Shown: one piece after another, positions 1 to 8,997 of the stretch
How the letters are laid out: each line of letters begins with the position of its first letter
Position numbering within the stretch: position 1 is the first letter of the stretch
NCBI RefSeq assembly: GCF_019649055.1
Contig: NW_026570273.1
Span: forward strand, 372,001 to 436,000
DNA: 64,000 bases
Direction: 5' to 3'
From: Paramacrobiotus metropolitanus
Taxonomy: Eukaryota > Tardigrada > Eutardigrada > Parachela > Macrobiotidae
Program-made: the position numbers and the translations under genes
The notes under the pieces: generated by a model
What the model saw: the letters and a program-made list of their open reading frames with translations, nothing else
Databases searched by the model: none
Told to the model about the DNA's origin: nothing

Positions 1-166
1 GGTGCAAGACTCCCATAAAGCTTCTAGCATCTCCAAGTGTATCACTTCAAAGGAAAAAACGTATACTATTACAACGAGGAGGATTCTTGCCCGCTCTATT
101 ACCATTACTAGCATCAGCAGTTATAAGCGCAGTGACAGCAAACCGCCAATAAGCATATAAAAAAAC

Positions 167-862
167 ATGGAAACCTATATGCTAATACCAAAACGGCAAG
201 CGGAGAAACGACGCACGGAGGTTGAGCTGGCACTAAACCAAGTACCCCCAGAAGCTTCCAAAATACTTTCTCTGGAACAGCTGACAACGGAAACTTTGGC
301 TAACAAAAGCCTATCGGAATATCAGAAAGCACAGTTACTTTCATCTAGTTTGCAGCGGTTTTTAGCGCTGCGGCCGTACGCTTTAGATGATACAAGCGGT
401 GGCCAAACCAACCCTAATGTTTCCAAGGAAGGATCCCAGCCTTTGAAAAAAATTCGTAAACCGAAACCTATATTTAAGCAGATGGTGAAAAGGACTTCAG
501 CTCGACGAAAGCAGTCACTTTTAAAAAAGCATGCCGCCAGTATATTTGGCAAAGTAGATACCGGTACACCGGTGCGCGAACAGCCGTTAAGCGGTGCACA
601 CAGCCAGTGCGCAACGCCTGCAAGTTCCATTTCAAGGTCACAAGGAAAACGGAAAGTGTATGAGGACATGAGCACGCCAAGCAAAATCGGCCATCCAAAA
701 TCAAGAAAACGACTTCAAACAACGTTAAACAAAATACATAATTTAAGAAATCGAGATCGGGTAGATTATTACGCAGTTGAAAATAAATATGATGATCCCC
801 AGCTGGGCTCTGGAAAAAGAAAACTTCAGCAACACAAGCGCTTAAAGTGTTTAGTTATTTAA
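167..862 (+). CDS. Basic protein, first + strand gene of the Polinton
   Basis: A 231-codon uninterrupted reading frame, very rich in Lys and Arg, with several short basic clusters (for example KKIRKPKPIFK near residue 93 and SRKRLQTTLNK near 180) that look like nuclear-localisation or nucleic-acid-binding stretches. No catalytic motif, membrane segment or zinc-binding pattern is visible, and I do not recognise the family. It is the first gene of the + strand block that continues into integrase, capsid proteins and protease, so a DNA-binding or virion-core role is a guess from position and charge only. A TATA-like string (catataaaa) lies immediately before the ATG, which is close for a promoter element. 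Confidence 0.6.
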   Translation: METYMLIPKRQAEKRRTEVELALNQVPPEASKILSLEQLTTETLANKSLSEYQKAQLLSSSLQRFLALRPYALDDTSGGQTNPNVSKEGSQPLKKIRKPKPIFKQMVKRTSARRKQSLLKKHAASIFGKVDTGTPVREQPLSGAHSQCATPASSISRSQGKRKVYEDMSTPSKIGHPKSRKRLQTTLNKIHNLRNRDRVDYYAVENKYDDPQLGSGKRKLQQHKRLKCLVI

Positions 863-1048
863 GAATAGCAGGCATGGCGGGGTGCATACCAGTCAGTTTG
901 AACTTTGGAGAGGGCATGAAGCTGACCTTTATTTCGTCATGCTGTGCTGGAGATAAAGATTCGGAAGACTCAAACGTTAGTAAAGACAGTAGCTTTGGTC
1001 AAAACAAAAACAAAGTTGACGTCAGTGTCCAAGTTGACCTAACTAAAG

Positions 1049-1462
1049 ATGGGAGAAGCGGAGTACGTGAGTCCGGCTCAAGTGGCAAGCCTGGGGGGAG
1101 TGGAACGATTCCGGAAGCATCAAACCGTGTCAAGCGAACTTAATCAGCACGACAAAGCCCTAAGGCTTCTGCAAGGAATCGACGCCTACAATTTACATAA
1201 ACCGTCTCGGCGGAAATTCCGCAGAAATCCGGTAGTTTCAATACAGTTCGGTGAACAGTACATGGCTGACCTGATGGATGTGTCCCGTTATGCAAAACAG
1301 AATAAACATAAGAAATTTCTGCTGGTTGTTGTGGACAGTTTTTCCAAAAGTAGCATGCGAAATGCTGACAAAAAAAAGCAGTGAATACGTTCTTCCTGCC
1401 TTGGAGAAAACCTTTTCTCGTTTGTATGGACCACCTATGTATTTACAAGTGGATAGAGGTAC

Positions 1463-1501
<39 letters not shown>

Positions 1502-2089
1502 GATGGAACCGTCGTAAGCGTCGCAAACTAACTGTATTATTCGTTCACAGGGCGTGAATTTTACAACAAACCAGTTCAAGACTACATGAAACAGAACGGC
1601 GTCGTTATGTTTTCTGAAGAGAACTGTGAAATTAAAGCTAACATGGCAGAACGATTCATCCGAACGTTACGAGAGCGTCTCATGCGACTGATAACCGCTC
1701 GTGATGGGAGTGTAAAATATTATGACAAGTTACAGGACATTATTCACAGCTACAACAGCACACCTCACACGGCGCATGGATTGGCGCCGAATGACGTCAA
1801 TCGAGAAAATTCGCTTTTGGTGTTCCAGCGATTACAGTCCAACAGTAATAACAAAAGCAAAGCTAAGGCACCGCTATTTAAGGACGGAGACACAGTGCGT
1901 CTTCGTTTGCAAAAGCAGCTTTTTAAGAAAGGCGCTGACGTGAAGTACACAAAAAAGCTATATCGAGTGAATAAGGTAATCAAGCATCGCGTACCTGTGT
2001 ATGAAGTGGAACCTGCCGACGGTGGACCCAGTGTAATTGGAAAGTTCTATGAGCAAGAGCTATCAAAAGTAGCTGACGGAAATGGCTAG
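1049..2089 (+). CDS. Polinton/Maverick integrase (DDE, retroviral-like), one intron, one frameshift
   Basis: Retroviral-type integrase that inserts the element's DNA. Order of parts: an N-terminal region with the VASLGGVERFRK pattern typical of Polinton integrases, the first catalytic Asp in MADLMDVSRY, the second in YLQVDRG, and the third acidic residue in KANMAERFIRTL. These are followed by HSYNSTPHTAHG and a C-terminal basic SH3/chromo-like segment. The second Asp motif is separated from the Glu region by an intron (GT at 1459, AG at 1549-1550) with a ctaac branch site; joining there keeps frame. A single-base shift occurs at an AAAA run (1346-1349), between the first and second Asp, so the gene as given is not translatable end to end. 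An in-frame stop lies just upstream of the ATG at 1049. Its stop overlaps the next gene's start by 8 bases. Confidence 0.85.
1467..1498. repeat. (CA)n microsatellite inside the integrase intron
   Basis: About sixteen uninterrupted CA dinucleotides lie within the predicted 92-nt intron (1459-1550) of the integrase gene. The microsatellite makes up about a third of the intron. Confidence 0.95.
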
Positions 2090-3113
2090 TGTTGTTGGAA
2101 ATAGTACACCGTTTTACGTGACACTACCAAGCGATGCGTCAATGGACATGTACCCCAAGAACAGTGCGCAAATGTGGAAGACAAAACTAAAAATTCCAAT
2201 ATCTTTATCGGGCCGGTGGGAAGTGGGTTTGGTGGAATTGCAATACACAAACTCAATCTACAACATACCAAAAGAGCAAGAACTAACTGTTAACGAGTAC
2301 GACGTCATCAGTGACACCTCCTTGTCATCGGTTCAGAATACGATCATCATTCCACCGGGTCTATATACATTGAAGGCGCTAATTGACGTAATTGAGCGAC
2401 AGTCGCCAAACTCGGTAGACTTAAAAGGTCGCAATGTTACTCCCTCACGCCTTCGCACAAATAACAGTACCACAAAAGTGTTCAATATACATTATAATCC
2501 TGTAACGCTCAAGACGGAAGTAACGTTTAATAGCTTGCGTGGCAAGCTGCGTTTTTCGGAAAACGATGACCGATTGAAAGGGTTACTTGGTTTTGTGCAG
2601 ACTCAACACGATATAGACCCTTTAGACTTTAAAGATCTTGACGGTGTTCCTTCAAAATTTCGTTACTATATTGAGGAAATGATAGAAGAAGATGGGACGC
2701 CAGCTGAACCATTCGGAAGAGCTCCTAGTAGTACTTTTTTTACTCCTCGACCTTATCTATGGTACCTACTTAAAAGAAAACAACCGCTTAATGCTGATAC
2801 GTTGGACGTACCAATGGTGGTAGCGTCCAGTAAATCTGCCAACATGCAACATAACAACACAACAATGTATGTTTATTCGGACATTGTGGAGTTTTCAGCG
2901 TTAGGCGATCAAACCGCACAAGTTTTACGTTCTATGCCTATTAAAGGAGAACCGTTTGATCTCGTAACGGAACGATTCGACCAACCACATTATGTACCAC
3001 TAGTACGTAATTTCATCGAAACCATCGAAATCAACTTGAGCTCCGAAGACGCAGATTTTAAATTTCAGGCGGGAAAATCATTAGTGAAACTGCATTTTAG
3101 GCCTGTTCGTTGA
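2082..3113 (+). CDS. Polinton minor capsid (penton-like) protein
   Basis: An intact 343-aa frame. The N-terminus (FYVTLPSDASMDMYP, then SLSGRWEVGLVELQY) is the conserved opening of the minor capsid / penton-base family of Polintons and adintoviruses, predicted to be a single jelly-roll that forms the five-fold vertices of the virion. The assignment rests on this block, on length, and on position between integrase and major capsid genes. No signal peptide or membrane segment is visible. The ATG at 2082 overlaps the integrase stop by 8 bases in another frame. Because the frame is unbroken over more than 1 kb next to a frameshifted integrase, the element may be young. The penton versus other capsid-accessory assignment is by family resemblance only. 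Confidence 0.75.
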   Translation: MASVVGNSTPFYVTLPSDASMDMYPKNSAQMWKTKLKIPISLSGRWEVGLVELQYTNSIYNIPKEQELTVNEYDVISDTSLSSVQNTIIIPPGLYTLKALIDVIERQSPNSVDLKGRNVTPSRLRTNNSTTKVFNIHYNPVTLKTEVTFNSLRGKLRFSENDDRLKGLLGFVQTQHDIDPLDFKDLDGVPSKFRYYIEEMIEEDGTPAEPFGRAPSSTFFTPRPYLWYLLKRKQPLNADTLDVPMVVASSKSANMQHNNTTMYVYSDIVEFSALGDQTAQVLRSMPIKGEPFDLVTERFDQPHYVPLVRNFIETIEINLSSEDADFKFQAGKSLVKLHFRPVR

Positions 3114-3137
3114 AACGTTCTAGCTCTAGCTGTTATC

Positions 3138-3644
3138 ATGGCTGCGCCCCATAACCTTGTGGTCTTTGAACCTGATTCAAGTCTATTTGAGGAGCTGTTT
3201 GAACAGAATCAGATTGGTTATGGACCATTAGGCAGATATCGGAGTTCAGGTCTACAAAGCGGTTCAGGCTTAGCAGACTTTTTCCGAACAGTGTTTTCGC
3301 GAGTTTCCAAATTCACTGCCCCGCTCGTTCGAAGTGCTCTACCCCATGCCAGAGCAGCATTAGAGTCAGCTAAACCTCACTTGAAGCAAGCCGCTCAAAG
3401 TGTAGCCACCAGTGCTGCGGAAAAGGTGACTGAAAAGCTAGGGAAAATATTGGAGCCAGCTCAGCCTTCAGACGCAGCAGTAACCTCTACTGAAGCCCCT
3501 CAACTCGTGACTGTTAAACAGCAAACTGGTAGCGGAAGTAAACGCAAACGCCCAACTAAACATTTAAAAAAGAGAAAGAACACGAAACGACGAAAGCACC
3601 GTACTAGTAACGGTTCTTTTGATAAGTATCCCGATATTTTCTAA
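3138..3644 (+). CDS. Small basic core / membrane-active virion protein (adenovirus pVI/pX-like)
   Basis: A 168-aa frame with an acidic start, a Gly/Ser turn (SGLQSGSGLADFFR, residues about 36-49), then a long Ala-rich amphipathic helical stretch (residues about 50-110). It ends in a strongly basic tail of Lys/Arg clusters (KRKRPTKHLKKRKNTKRRK, about 135-155). This plan is typical of the small virion proteins encoded beside Polinton/adintovirus capsid genes, which are compared with adenovirus pVI (membrane lysis) and pX/mu (DNA condensation). The gene sits 24 bp after the penton gene and just before the major capsid gene. The function is inferred from composition and position; no catalytic motif is present. 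Confidence 0.6.
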   Translation: MAAPHNLVVFEPDSSLFEELFEQNQIGYGPLGRYRSSGLQSGSGLADFFRTVFSRVSKFTAPLVRSALPHARAALESAKPHLKQAAQSVATSAAEKVTEKLGKILEPAQPSDAAVTSTEAPQLVTVKQQTGSGSKRKRPTKHLKKRKNTKRRKHRTSNGSFDKYPDIF

Positions 3645-3657
3645 AAAAACTACAAAA

Positions 3658-5004
3658 ATGCCTGAATATCTGCTACCACACTCAGAGCCGGCCATGTCTA
3701 GTGACATGAACCTGTTCTCCGTACCGGCATCGTTAACGGAACGTTTCAGCTATGAGACACAAGAGTATGGACCAGAGTCGGCGCCTCCGGAAGACTCACC
3801 ATTAAGCGGTAACCTATCTTTCTTTATCCCGCCGTCATCCAACGGTCTGCTCTCGCTCACGGATACGTGTTTTGAGTGTGAATTAAGTATAAAGAAAAAG
3901 AACGCCACAAATGCATGGGTGAACCTAGAGATCAATGATAACGTAGCGCCTGTTAATTATATTGTGCATAGTTTGTTCAAACAAATTCATTTTACTGTGG
4001 CGAACAAGGTGATCTCTGACTGTTCACCTTATTATCCCTATCGCGCTATAATGGAGGTTCTAACAAGTTATACTGAAGATGCAATGAAAAGCCAGCTAAC
4101 GAGCGGCGGATTTTATTTCGACACACCAGGCAAGATGGAACATGCCACAGAGAACACTGGCGAAGCAAAGCGCAAGGAGCTTTTTGCTTTAAGTGCTAGC
4201 GTTCAGTTATCGGGAAAGATTTTCACGGACTTATGCGTACAATCAAAACCTTTGCTCACAGGCGTCCCCGTGCACGTTAGCCTATACTTTAACAATTCAG
4301 AATTTTATTTACGATCATGGAATACTGGTGCGACGGCTGCAACGGAATACAAGGCATTCATGAAACATCCACGCATAACCGTACGACGCTATATCCCATC
4401 ACCGGATTTTATGAACGCTGTTACACAAAAGTTACAAACCACAACAGCCAAATACCACATTGAACGCGCAGAATTAAAGGCGCGTGCTATTCCTGCTGGC
4501 ACCCAAACTATAGCATTTTCCGACCTCAAGTACGGCCAACTACCTAAGGTGATATTTATTGCTTTTGTGCAATCGGACCGCTTCCATGGCACAGCAAGCC
4601 TCAATCCGTTTGTATTTGATCATTGTCGCGTTCGTCAAATCTGTATTAATGTGGATGGGAAGCAATACCCAACGATACCCTACATGTGTGACTTTCCAAA
4701 CAACCGCTATTTAAAGTGTTATGACGGCTTCTTGGATGTTTTGAATCAAAAAAACCATCCAGCTGGAGCCCATATTCTGGATCGTCAGACATACGCAAAA
4801 GGATACACAGTGTTCGCTTTTGACCTGACGCCAACGGCTACAGGCTTAGGGCCCATGACGCTAATTCGATCAGGGACAGTGGGCCTGGAAGTAACTTTTG
4901 ACACACCACTAACTAATGCCTATCAAATGCTGGCTTGGATAACGTGCGACCATTTAATAGAATTCACCAATTTACGCCAGGTTATTTGCGACTTTGCGTC
5001 GTAA
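3658..5004 (+). CDS. Polinton major capsid protein (double jelly-roll type, F54H12.2-like family)
   Basis: A 448-aa frame from the ATG at 3658. The start was chosen there because it follows the stop of the preceding gene (3644) and begins MPEYLLPHS; the longer upstream frame overlaps that gene. It matches the invertebrate F54H12.2-like family, with the features PVNYIVHSLFKQI (about residue 100), YYPYRAIMEVLTSYTEDA (about 123) and KSQLTSGGFYFDT. In Polintons and adintoviruses this family is the hexon-like major capsid protein, predicted to carry two jelly-roll folds. The frame is complete with no internal stop. Next to it are the small core protein and the adenain-type protease that would process virion proteins. 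Confidence is high for the family and somewhat lower for the hexon role. Confidence 0.8.
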   Translation: MPEYLLPHSEPAMSSDMNLFSVPASLTERFSYETQEYGPESAPPEDSPLSGNLSFFIPPSSNGLLSLTDTCFECELSIKKKNATNAWVNLEINDNVAPVNYIVHSLFKQIHFTVANKVISDCSPYYPYRAIMEVLTSYTEDAMKSQLTSGGFYFDTPGKMEHATENTGEAKRKELFALSASVQLSGKIFTDLCVQSKPLLTGVPVHVSLYFNNSEFYLRSWNTGATAATEYKAFMKHPRITVRRYIPSPDFMNAVTQKLQTTTAKYHIERAELKARAIPAGTQTIAFSDLKYGQLPKVIFIAFVQSDRFHGTASLNPFVFDHCRVRQICINVDGKQYPTIPYMCDFPNNRYLKCYDGFLDVLNQKNHPAGAHILDRQTYAKGYTVFAFDLTPTATGLGPMTLIRSGTVGLEVTFDTPLTNAYQMLAWITCDHLIEFTNLRQVICDFAS

Positions 5005-5024
5005 TTAAACAAAACATCGTCACA

Positions 5025-5580
5025 ATGAACGAACAGGAAATTCGGAATATCATGTGGTCACAGTACAACCCCGCTTCTCACATGCTGAGATCGGTGTTTC
5101 GCGGTGTCTACGCCCTAGATGAGCTACAGCAGCAGCATCTTACAGATGCCAACCTACCTGCTGCGTTTATTGTAAACACTGATCCAGCCAGCGAACCCGG
5201 AACACATTGGATTGCCGTCTACGTTGAGTGCCCCCTCATTTATTGAAGTTTTCGATTCCTACGGCAAACCCGTGGCCTATTATAGTCAGTCACTTGAAAA
5301 TTTTCTGAAAACGCAACTCATTGGCCAGCCTGCGTCATCACCACCGTTGCCCCTATACGAACAGCGAGCTGTTTTACAACAGCCATTGTCCACTACCTGC
5401 GCTCAACACTGCATGTTTTTTATAGTAATGCGATCAGCATGTCGCTTTTCCTATTCCTACATCATTCATAACCTATATCGAATTGATAATCAATTTCAAA
5501 ATGACTTGATGGTTCGTAACTTTATTAATGACTTTTTCAATGCAAAAACACGTGTGTATAATTTTGAAGCATTCTACTAG
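5025..5580 (+). CDS. Adenain-type cysteine protease, frameshifted
   Basis: Virion maturation protease of the C5/Ulp1-like class. The catalytic His lies in GTHWIAVYVE (codons around 5200-5225), the acidic residue in EVFDSYG (around 5250) and the nucleophile Cys in STTCAQHCMFF (around 5395-5420), in the usual adenain order. The first part is read from the ATG at 5025 to a stop at 5246; the remainder is in another frame to the stop at 5580. The two frames meet at a CCCCC run (5231-5235), where a single extra base would account for the break. This is either a true inactivating mutation or an assembly error. The start is 20 bp after the major capsid stop. It is the last gene of the + strand block. 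Confidence 0.8.
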
Positions 5581-5585
5581 CAATT

Positions 5586-5671
5586 AAATTGCAATATAGC
5601 CCTCGCAAAATCAAAGGGAGGTGCGCTGCGCGCACACACCTTTGGTTTTGCAGAGGGCCCGCGTGGCAATT
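5586..5671. terminator. Stem-loop at the convergent junction of the two Polinton gene blocks
   Basis: Two nearly complementary arms, 5599-5617 and 5639-5658 (left arm begins gccctcgcaaaatc, right arm ends ttttgcagagggc), enclose a GC-rich centre. They are themselves flanked by a short outer aattgc/gcaatt pairing. The structure lies exactly between the last + strand gene (stop 5580) and the last - strand gene (stop 5851). It resembles a bidirectional 3'-end or transcription-insulating hairpin; that role is inferred from position. Confidence 0.55.
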
Positions 5672-5850
5672 AAAATGACAAATCGACTTGGGGCCGCCAA
5701 CGCGAACTAGAAATATTTGCAAATAACATTAATAATAAATTATTACGAATACACTGAAACTGTTATAGCGATTACAATTACCTAAGCGAGCTAAGATGAT
5801 GGCTTGAAAAACCAAACAGACACACACAAACATACACAGAAACATTCATA

Positions 5851-7216
5851 CTAGTTCAGTTTGAACTGCTCCTTGAAACGCTGCAGCATTTCAGCACACA
5901 GTCGATCTCCGTGCATTACCAGAAATTCGTCAGGCTTGAAGTGGTATGCCTCCAGCAAGTTGCGTTCCGCATTATGATGCGAGTGCGCTGCTTCGTCAGC
6001 ATAGCGGTACGGTAGTTGCTTGAGAAACAGCCCCAGCAGTGTCTTTTCCACATCCTTACAGACATAGCTTCGCATACGGTCCGTTAGTTGTATACGATCC
6101 GAGTAGCGGCATGCAGTATGGCCATCATGAGCTCCAGGTTGTAGTGGATCAGCAAAGGTATCCTCCATAAGGTGGCAAAGCTTGCATTCTTGCGTCAGGC
6201 GTTTGCAAAAGCGCTCCATCATAGGCCACGGTAGCTTCTCAAAAAATATCCTGGTAGTCGGCTTGGCAGACTTGCATGGTAGGGTACCCGGATCGTCCCT
6301 TCAGCACCTCATACGTATGCTTAAGGATGGTTCCGTTGTCCAAAAGTTCACAGAACGCCGTCCAGTTCTTTTTACTACAATTGCAACAACCACAACAACC
6401 ATAACAATAATATCAATAAGCTAAACGGTTATCAAACAATCAAAAAAAAATAAGTAATTTGGTATTAACTATGTTGCTATCACTAGAATACAACACTCAC
6501 TTCATCGCAAGTCGTTTCTCACTGGGTGAGCCGATGACCACCTTTGTTCCCGGTTCTTTCAGGCTGTTTGCTTCAAGGTAAACCCGAATGTTGGCAATGG
6601 GTACTTCGTCAAGCCTGAGGAGAAGCAACCGCAGAAATATAATAATAATGTGCCATAGAAACAAAAGCACAAGGTTGTCATATGAATGACTTTCTTACCA
6701 TCCCCAGTTAAAGAAGTAACCTCCGCCCAGGTCATGCATTGCCGTAATGGGTGTAGAGCCTTCGTCATAGTTGATCAACCTTTCCAGTTGTCCACACAGT
6801 TGTAAACCCATGAGTTTGGCAAACTGCTTTGCATCTAACTCGACATGCTTGGACGCTAAACTCGGAACCCACTGACCCTCCTGATTTTTATCAAACTCCC
6901 CAATAATGTATCGCAAACGGTTGTTCATCAAGTAAATTGCAATGAATTTTTCTCCTCCAAATTTAATTACTGGCCCGCCTTCGTACTGAAATGCAACCTG
7001 CCCCTGGGTAAACCCACGCCGTGCTAAGCTAACTGCATCGGTTTTGGGCTTATACGAGTCCGCGGTGACCTTACGTTTCTTAGTACTAGTAATAGTTAAT
7101 GCCCTAACAGGCTGAAGTGATGCCGGAATAGTCGACAACGATGGTGATGACGACAAGGCAGCCAAAAGGTCACTGTTATCACCTGATACACTATCTACGC
7201 TTCGCGTTGCAGCCAT
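5851..7216 (-). CDS. Three-exon Polinton protein with tentative PC4-like ssDNA-binding segment
   Basis: Exons by splice signals: 6699-7216, 6501-6614 and 5851-6374, with introns 6615-6698 and 6375-6500; all junctions keep frame. Exon 1 starts MAATRSVDSVSG, has a Ser-rich and basic leader, then VIKFGGEKFIAIYL...GEFDKNQEGQWVP...ELDAKQFAKLMG. That spacing recalls the PC4/Sub1 single-stranded DNA-binding fold, though this is only a pattern match. Exon 3 encodes Cys/His-rich residues (QECKLCHLMED) and a helical C-terminus ending KEQFKLN. Within exon 3 an A6 run (6241-6246 on +) separates two frames, so the protein as given is interrupted. It is the last gene of the - strand block, next to the hydrolase-like gene. 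I do not recognise the complete protein. Confidence 0.55.
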
Positions 7217-7429
7217 TGCGGTGAAAATTTGAAAATACTCGCAAATAACGGTAACAGTAACGATAACGCTTTAAACCCAAAGCAAACAAACAGAATAATG
7301 GACAACTAAATCAAAGTGAAGGCAGGAATACGCAAACTGTATGCACTAACATCAGAAACACGAGCCGACCTAATCATTTTATAGCCAACTAAGTAGGTTA
7401 AAACAGCAGCATGTTTATTCTTGCTTTTT

Positions 7430-8605
7430 TTAGTCATCGGGTGGACACCCTTTATACAATGCATCAGCTAAAGTACTAGCATTGTTTGCTTCCGTTATCT
7501 TTGGCATCGCCTCAAACTCACGTTGGTCAGATGAAAGTCCATAGAACGCCCCATATAATGCGCCTGCCATGAACGTGCGACCATCCGTGTCACCTCCAAG
7601 GGCAATGCAGCTCTGGACCATTCGCTTCCAAGGTGACATGATGTTATATCCAGACCACCACTGCAGGTTCCCGCCCACGAATGCCATGACCATAGCCAGC
7701 GGAACAAAGTCCTGTGCTGCGCGCGAGCTAACATTCGGATACAGTCGGATAATGTCTGCTGGCGAACGCAGTACGCTATGGTTTACGTATAACGCATTGG
7801 CAGCTTTCATGTTCTCTCCAAATGGTGGTTCGAGAGTTGAAGCATAATCCTCTAGCCGTTTCAAAAAGGTCGTCACTGAAGCTGTGCGGGCGCTATCACA
7901 CGCTTCTTGTAAACTAAAGGCAAACAGCACAGCTCCATCAATCCCCAAACGATGCGTATGTGTGATGGCTACACACTTCTCGACTTCTCTCAGGAAGCAA
8001 CTAGGTTCGCGGCAGTAGTACAAAGCCACCGGTGCAGCCATCACTGCTCCGTGATACCCGTGAGAGCCCTGCCCACCGTGCGCACTTCTTGCAGGCCCAC
8101 AAACGTAAGCTTCGTCATCTCGTCGAAGAGCAAAGTTACTCTCGCTGCTTGCAGCACTCCATCGCCGATAAAACTTTTTCAATAAACGCTCCATGTGCTT
8201 ACTACCCCCAAAGTAGTTGGATGATCCTAACGCTTTACCCAGTCCATCGGCTATATAGTCACGCTCGACTGTATAGCAACCTACAGTCACTTCGAGAACC
8301 ACCAGAGCAACTGTTCCACTAAACCCACAACGCACATAACAAGGATTCTTGGCCACGTCCGCACACCGCTCATGAACTTCTCTCAAGGTTGGTAAATGAC
8401 TTCTGTAGAAGGATGTATTGAACAGACGACCAAAGCTGCTGGCAACAACACTCCCCACGAGGCAACCTTTTAACCTATCGTGCAATCCACCTTGCCAGTC
8501 ACCTTGCCAGATAATGTGCTGAATGGCATCCATTGTTCCGGGCGATGGTGGTGGCGATGTCGATGTTGATGATAAACGAACATTTTCGGGTTCACATCCA
8601 GACAT
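7430..8605 (-). CDS. ADP-ribosylglycohydrolase-like protein (DraG/ARH family), metal site degenerate
   Basis: An intact single-exon frame of 391 aa. The family removes ADP-ribose from proteins using two Mg ions. Recognisable blocks are DRLKGCLVGS (residues 43-52, the family's opening helix), SHGYHGAVMAAPVALYY (181-197), THTHRLGIDGAVLFA (215-229) and ALGGDTDGRTFMAGALYGAFYG (335-356, the C-terminal metal motif). The opening block lacks the usual Gly-Asp pair (reads SVVASSFG). The position of the TDD(T) metal ligands reads FSGT (95-98). In the C-terminal motif the residue after the second Asp is Gly rather than Thr. So the GGDTD half of the site is kept and the N-terminal half is lost, suggesting an altered or inactive enzyme that may still bind ADP-ribose. 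It lies inside the Polinton between the PC4-like gene and PolB, and a TATA-like box precedes it. Confidence 0.85.
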   Translation of the reverse strand: MSGCEPENVRLSSTSTSPPPSPGTMDAIQHIIWQGDWQGGLHDRLKGCLVGSVVASSFGRLFNTSFYRSHLPTLREVHERCADVAKNPCYVRCGFSGTVALVVLEVTVGCYTVERDYIADGLGKALGSSNYFGGSKHMERLLKKFYRRWSAASSESNFALRRDDEAYVCGPARSAHGGQGSHGYHGAVMAAPVALYYCREPSCFLREVEKCVAITHTHRLGIDGAVLFAFSLQEACDSARTASVTTFLKRLEDYASTLEPPFGENMKAANALYVNHSVLRSPADIIRLYPNVSSRAAQDFVPLAMVMAFVGGNLQWWSGYNIMSPWKRMVQSCIALGGDTDGRTFMAGALYGAFYGLSSDQREFEAMPKITEANNASTLADALYKGCPPDD

Positions 8606-8724
8606 GTTCTATCGACTACTATATAAACTGCAGCAAAACTGACAAAACTTCAGTTGCACGTTTCGTTTTCCCTAACTGTTTCTTAGTTGTCTAAATTGCG
8701 TCCGTTTATATATCCTGCATTACC
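8606..8724. promoter_or_regulatory. Divergent intergenic region with TATA-like boxes
   Basis: This 119-bp gap separates the starts of the - strand hydrolase-like gene (ATG at 8605) and the + strand membrane-protein gene (ATG at 8725). It holds TATA-like strings at 8620-8626 (tatataa) and about 8705-8711 (ttatata). A shared bidirectional promoter is inferred from arrangement only. Confidence 0.4.
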
Positions 8725-8997
8725 ATGGACCCTGCTGAGGAAAAGCGTCGAGCGATATGCATTGTCATTACGATTGCTTTTTTTGGTAGTCTGCTAGCAC
8801 TTGTTCTGATTTTATCGGGCATTACTCTTGGAACCGTCACCACTTTTCTACCCTATCAGCCATCAGCCGCCGCCAGTATCGACGAAGCCAACACCACCCT
8901 GGACTTTACTTTCAATAACGACACAATGCCAACATTCAAGTTCATGATCAAAGGGCTATGGTACGTAACCGTATGGCACAGTAGTAAAGTCATCTAA
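8725..8997 (+). CDS. Small single-pass membrane protein ORF, antisense to the PolB 3' end
   Basis: A 90-aa frame with a good start context (accATGg). A short charged head (MDPAEEKRR) is followed by a hydrophobic segment of about 25 residues (10-36, Ile/Val/Leu/Gly rich) and then a polar tail with possible N-glycosylation sites (NTT, NDT). A GTACGT string near 8960 could act as a splice donor, so the last residues may differ. It is encoded against the direction of its neighbours, and its 3' end overlaps the PolB 3' end by about 40 bp. I do not recognise it. A viral membrane or envelope-like accessory protein is possible, but it could also be a chance frame. Confidence 0.4.
   Translation: MDPAEEKRRAICIVITIAFFGSLLALVLILSGITLGTVTTFLPYQPSAAASIDEANTTLDFTFNNDTMPTFKFMIKGLWYVTVWHSSKVI

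Noticed and set aside
322-722. Two - strand frames opposite the first Polinton gene
   Set aside because: Shadows of the + strand frame with no features of their own.
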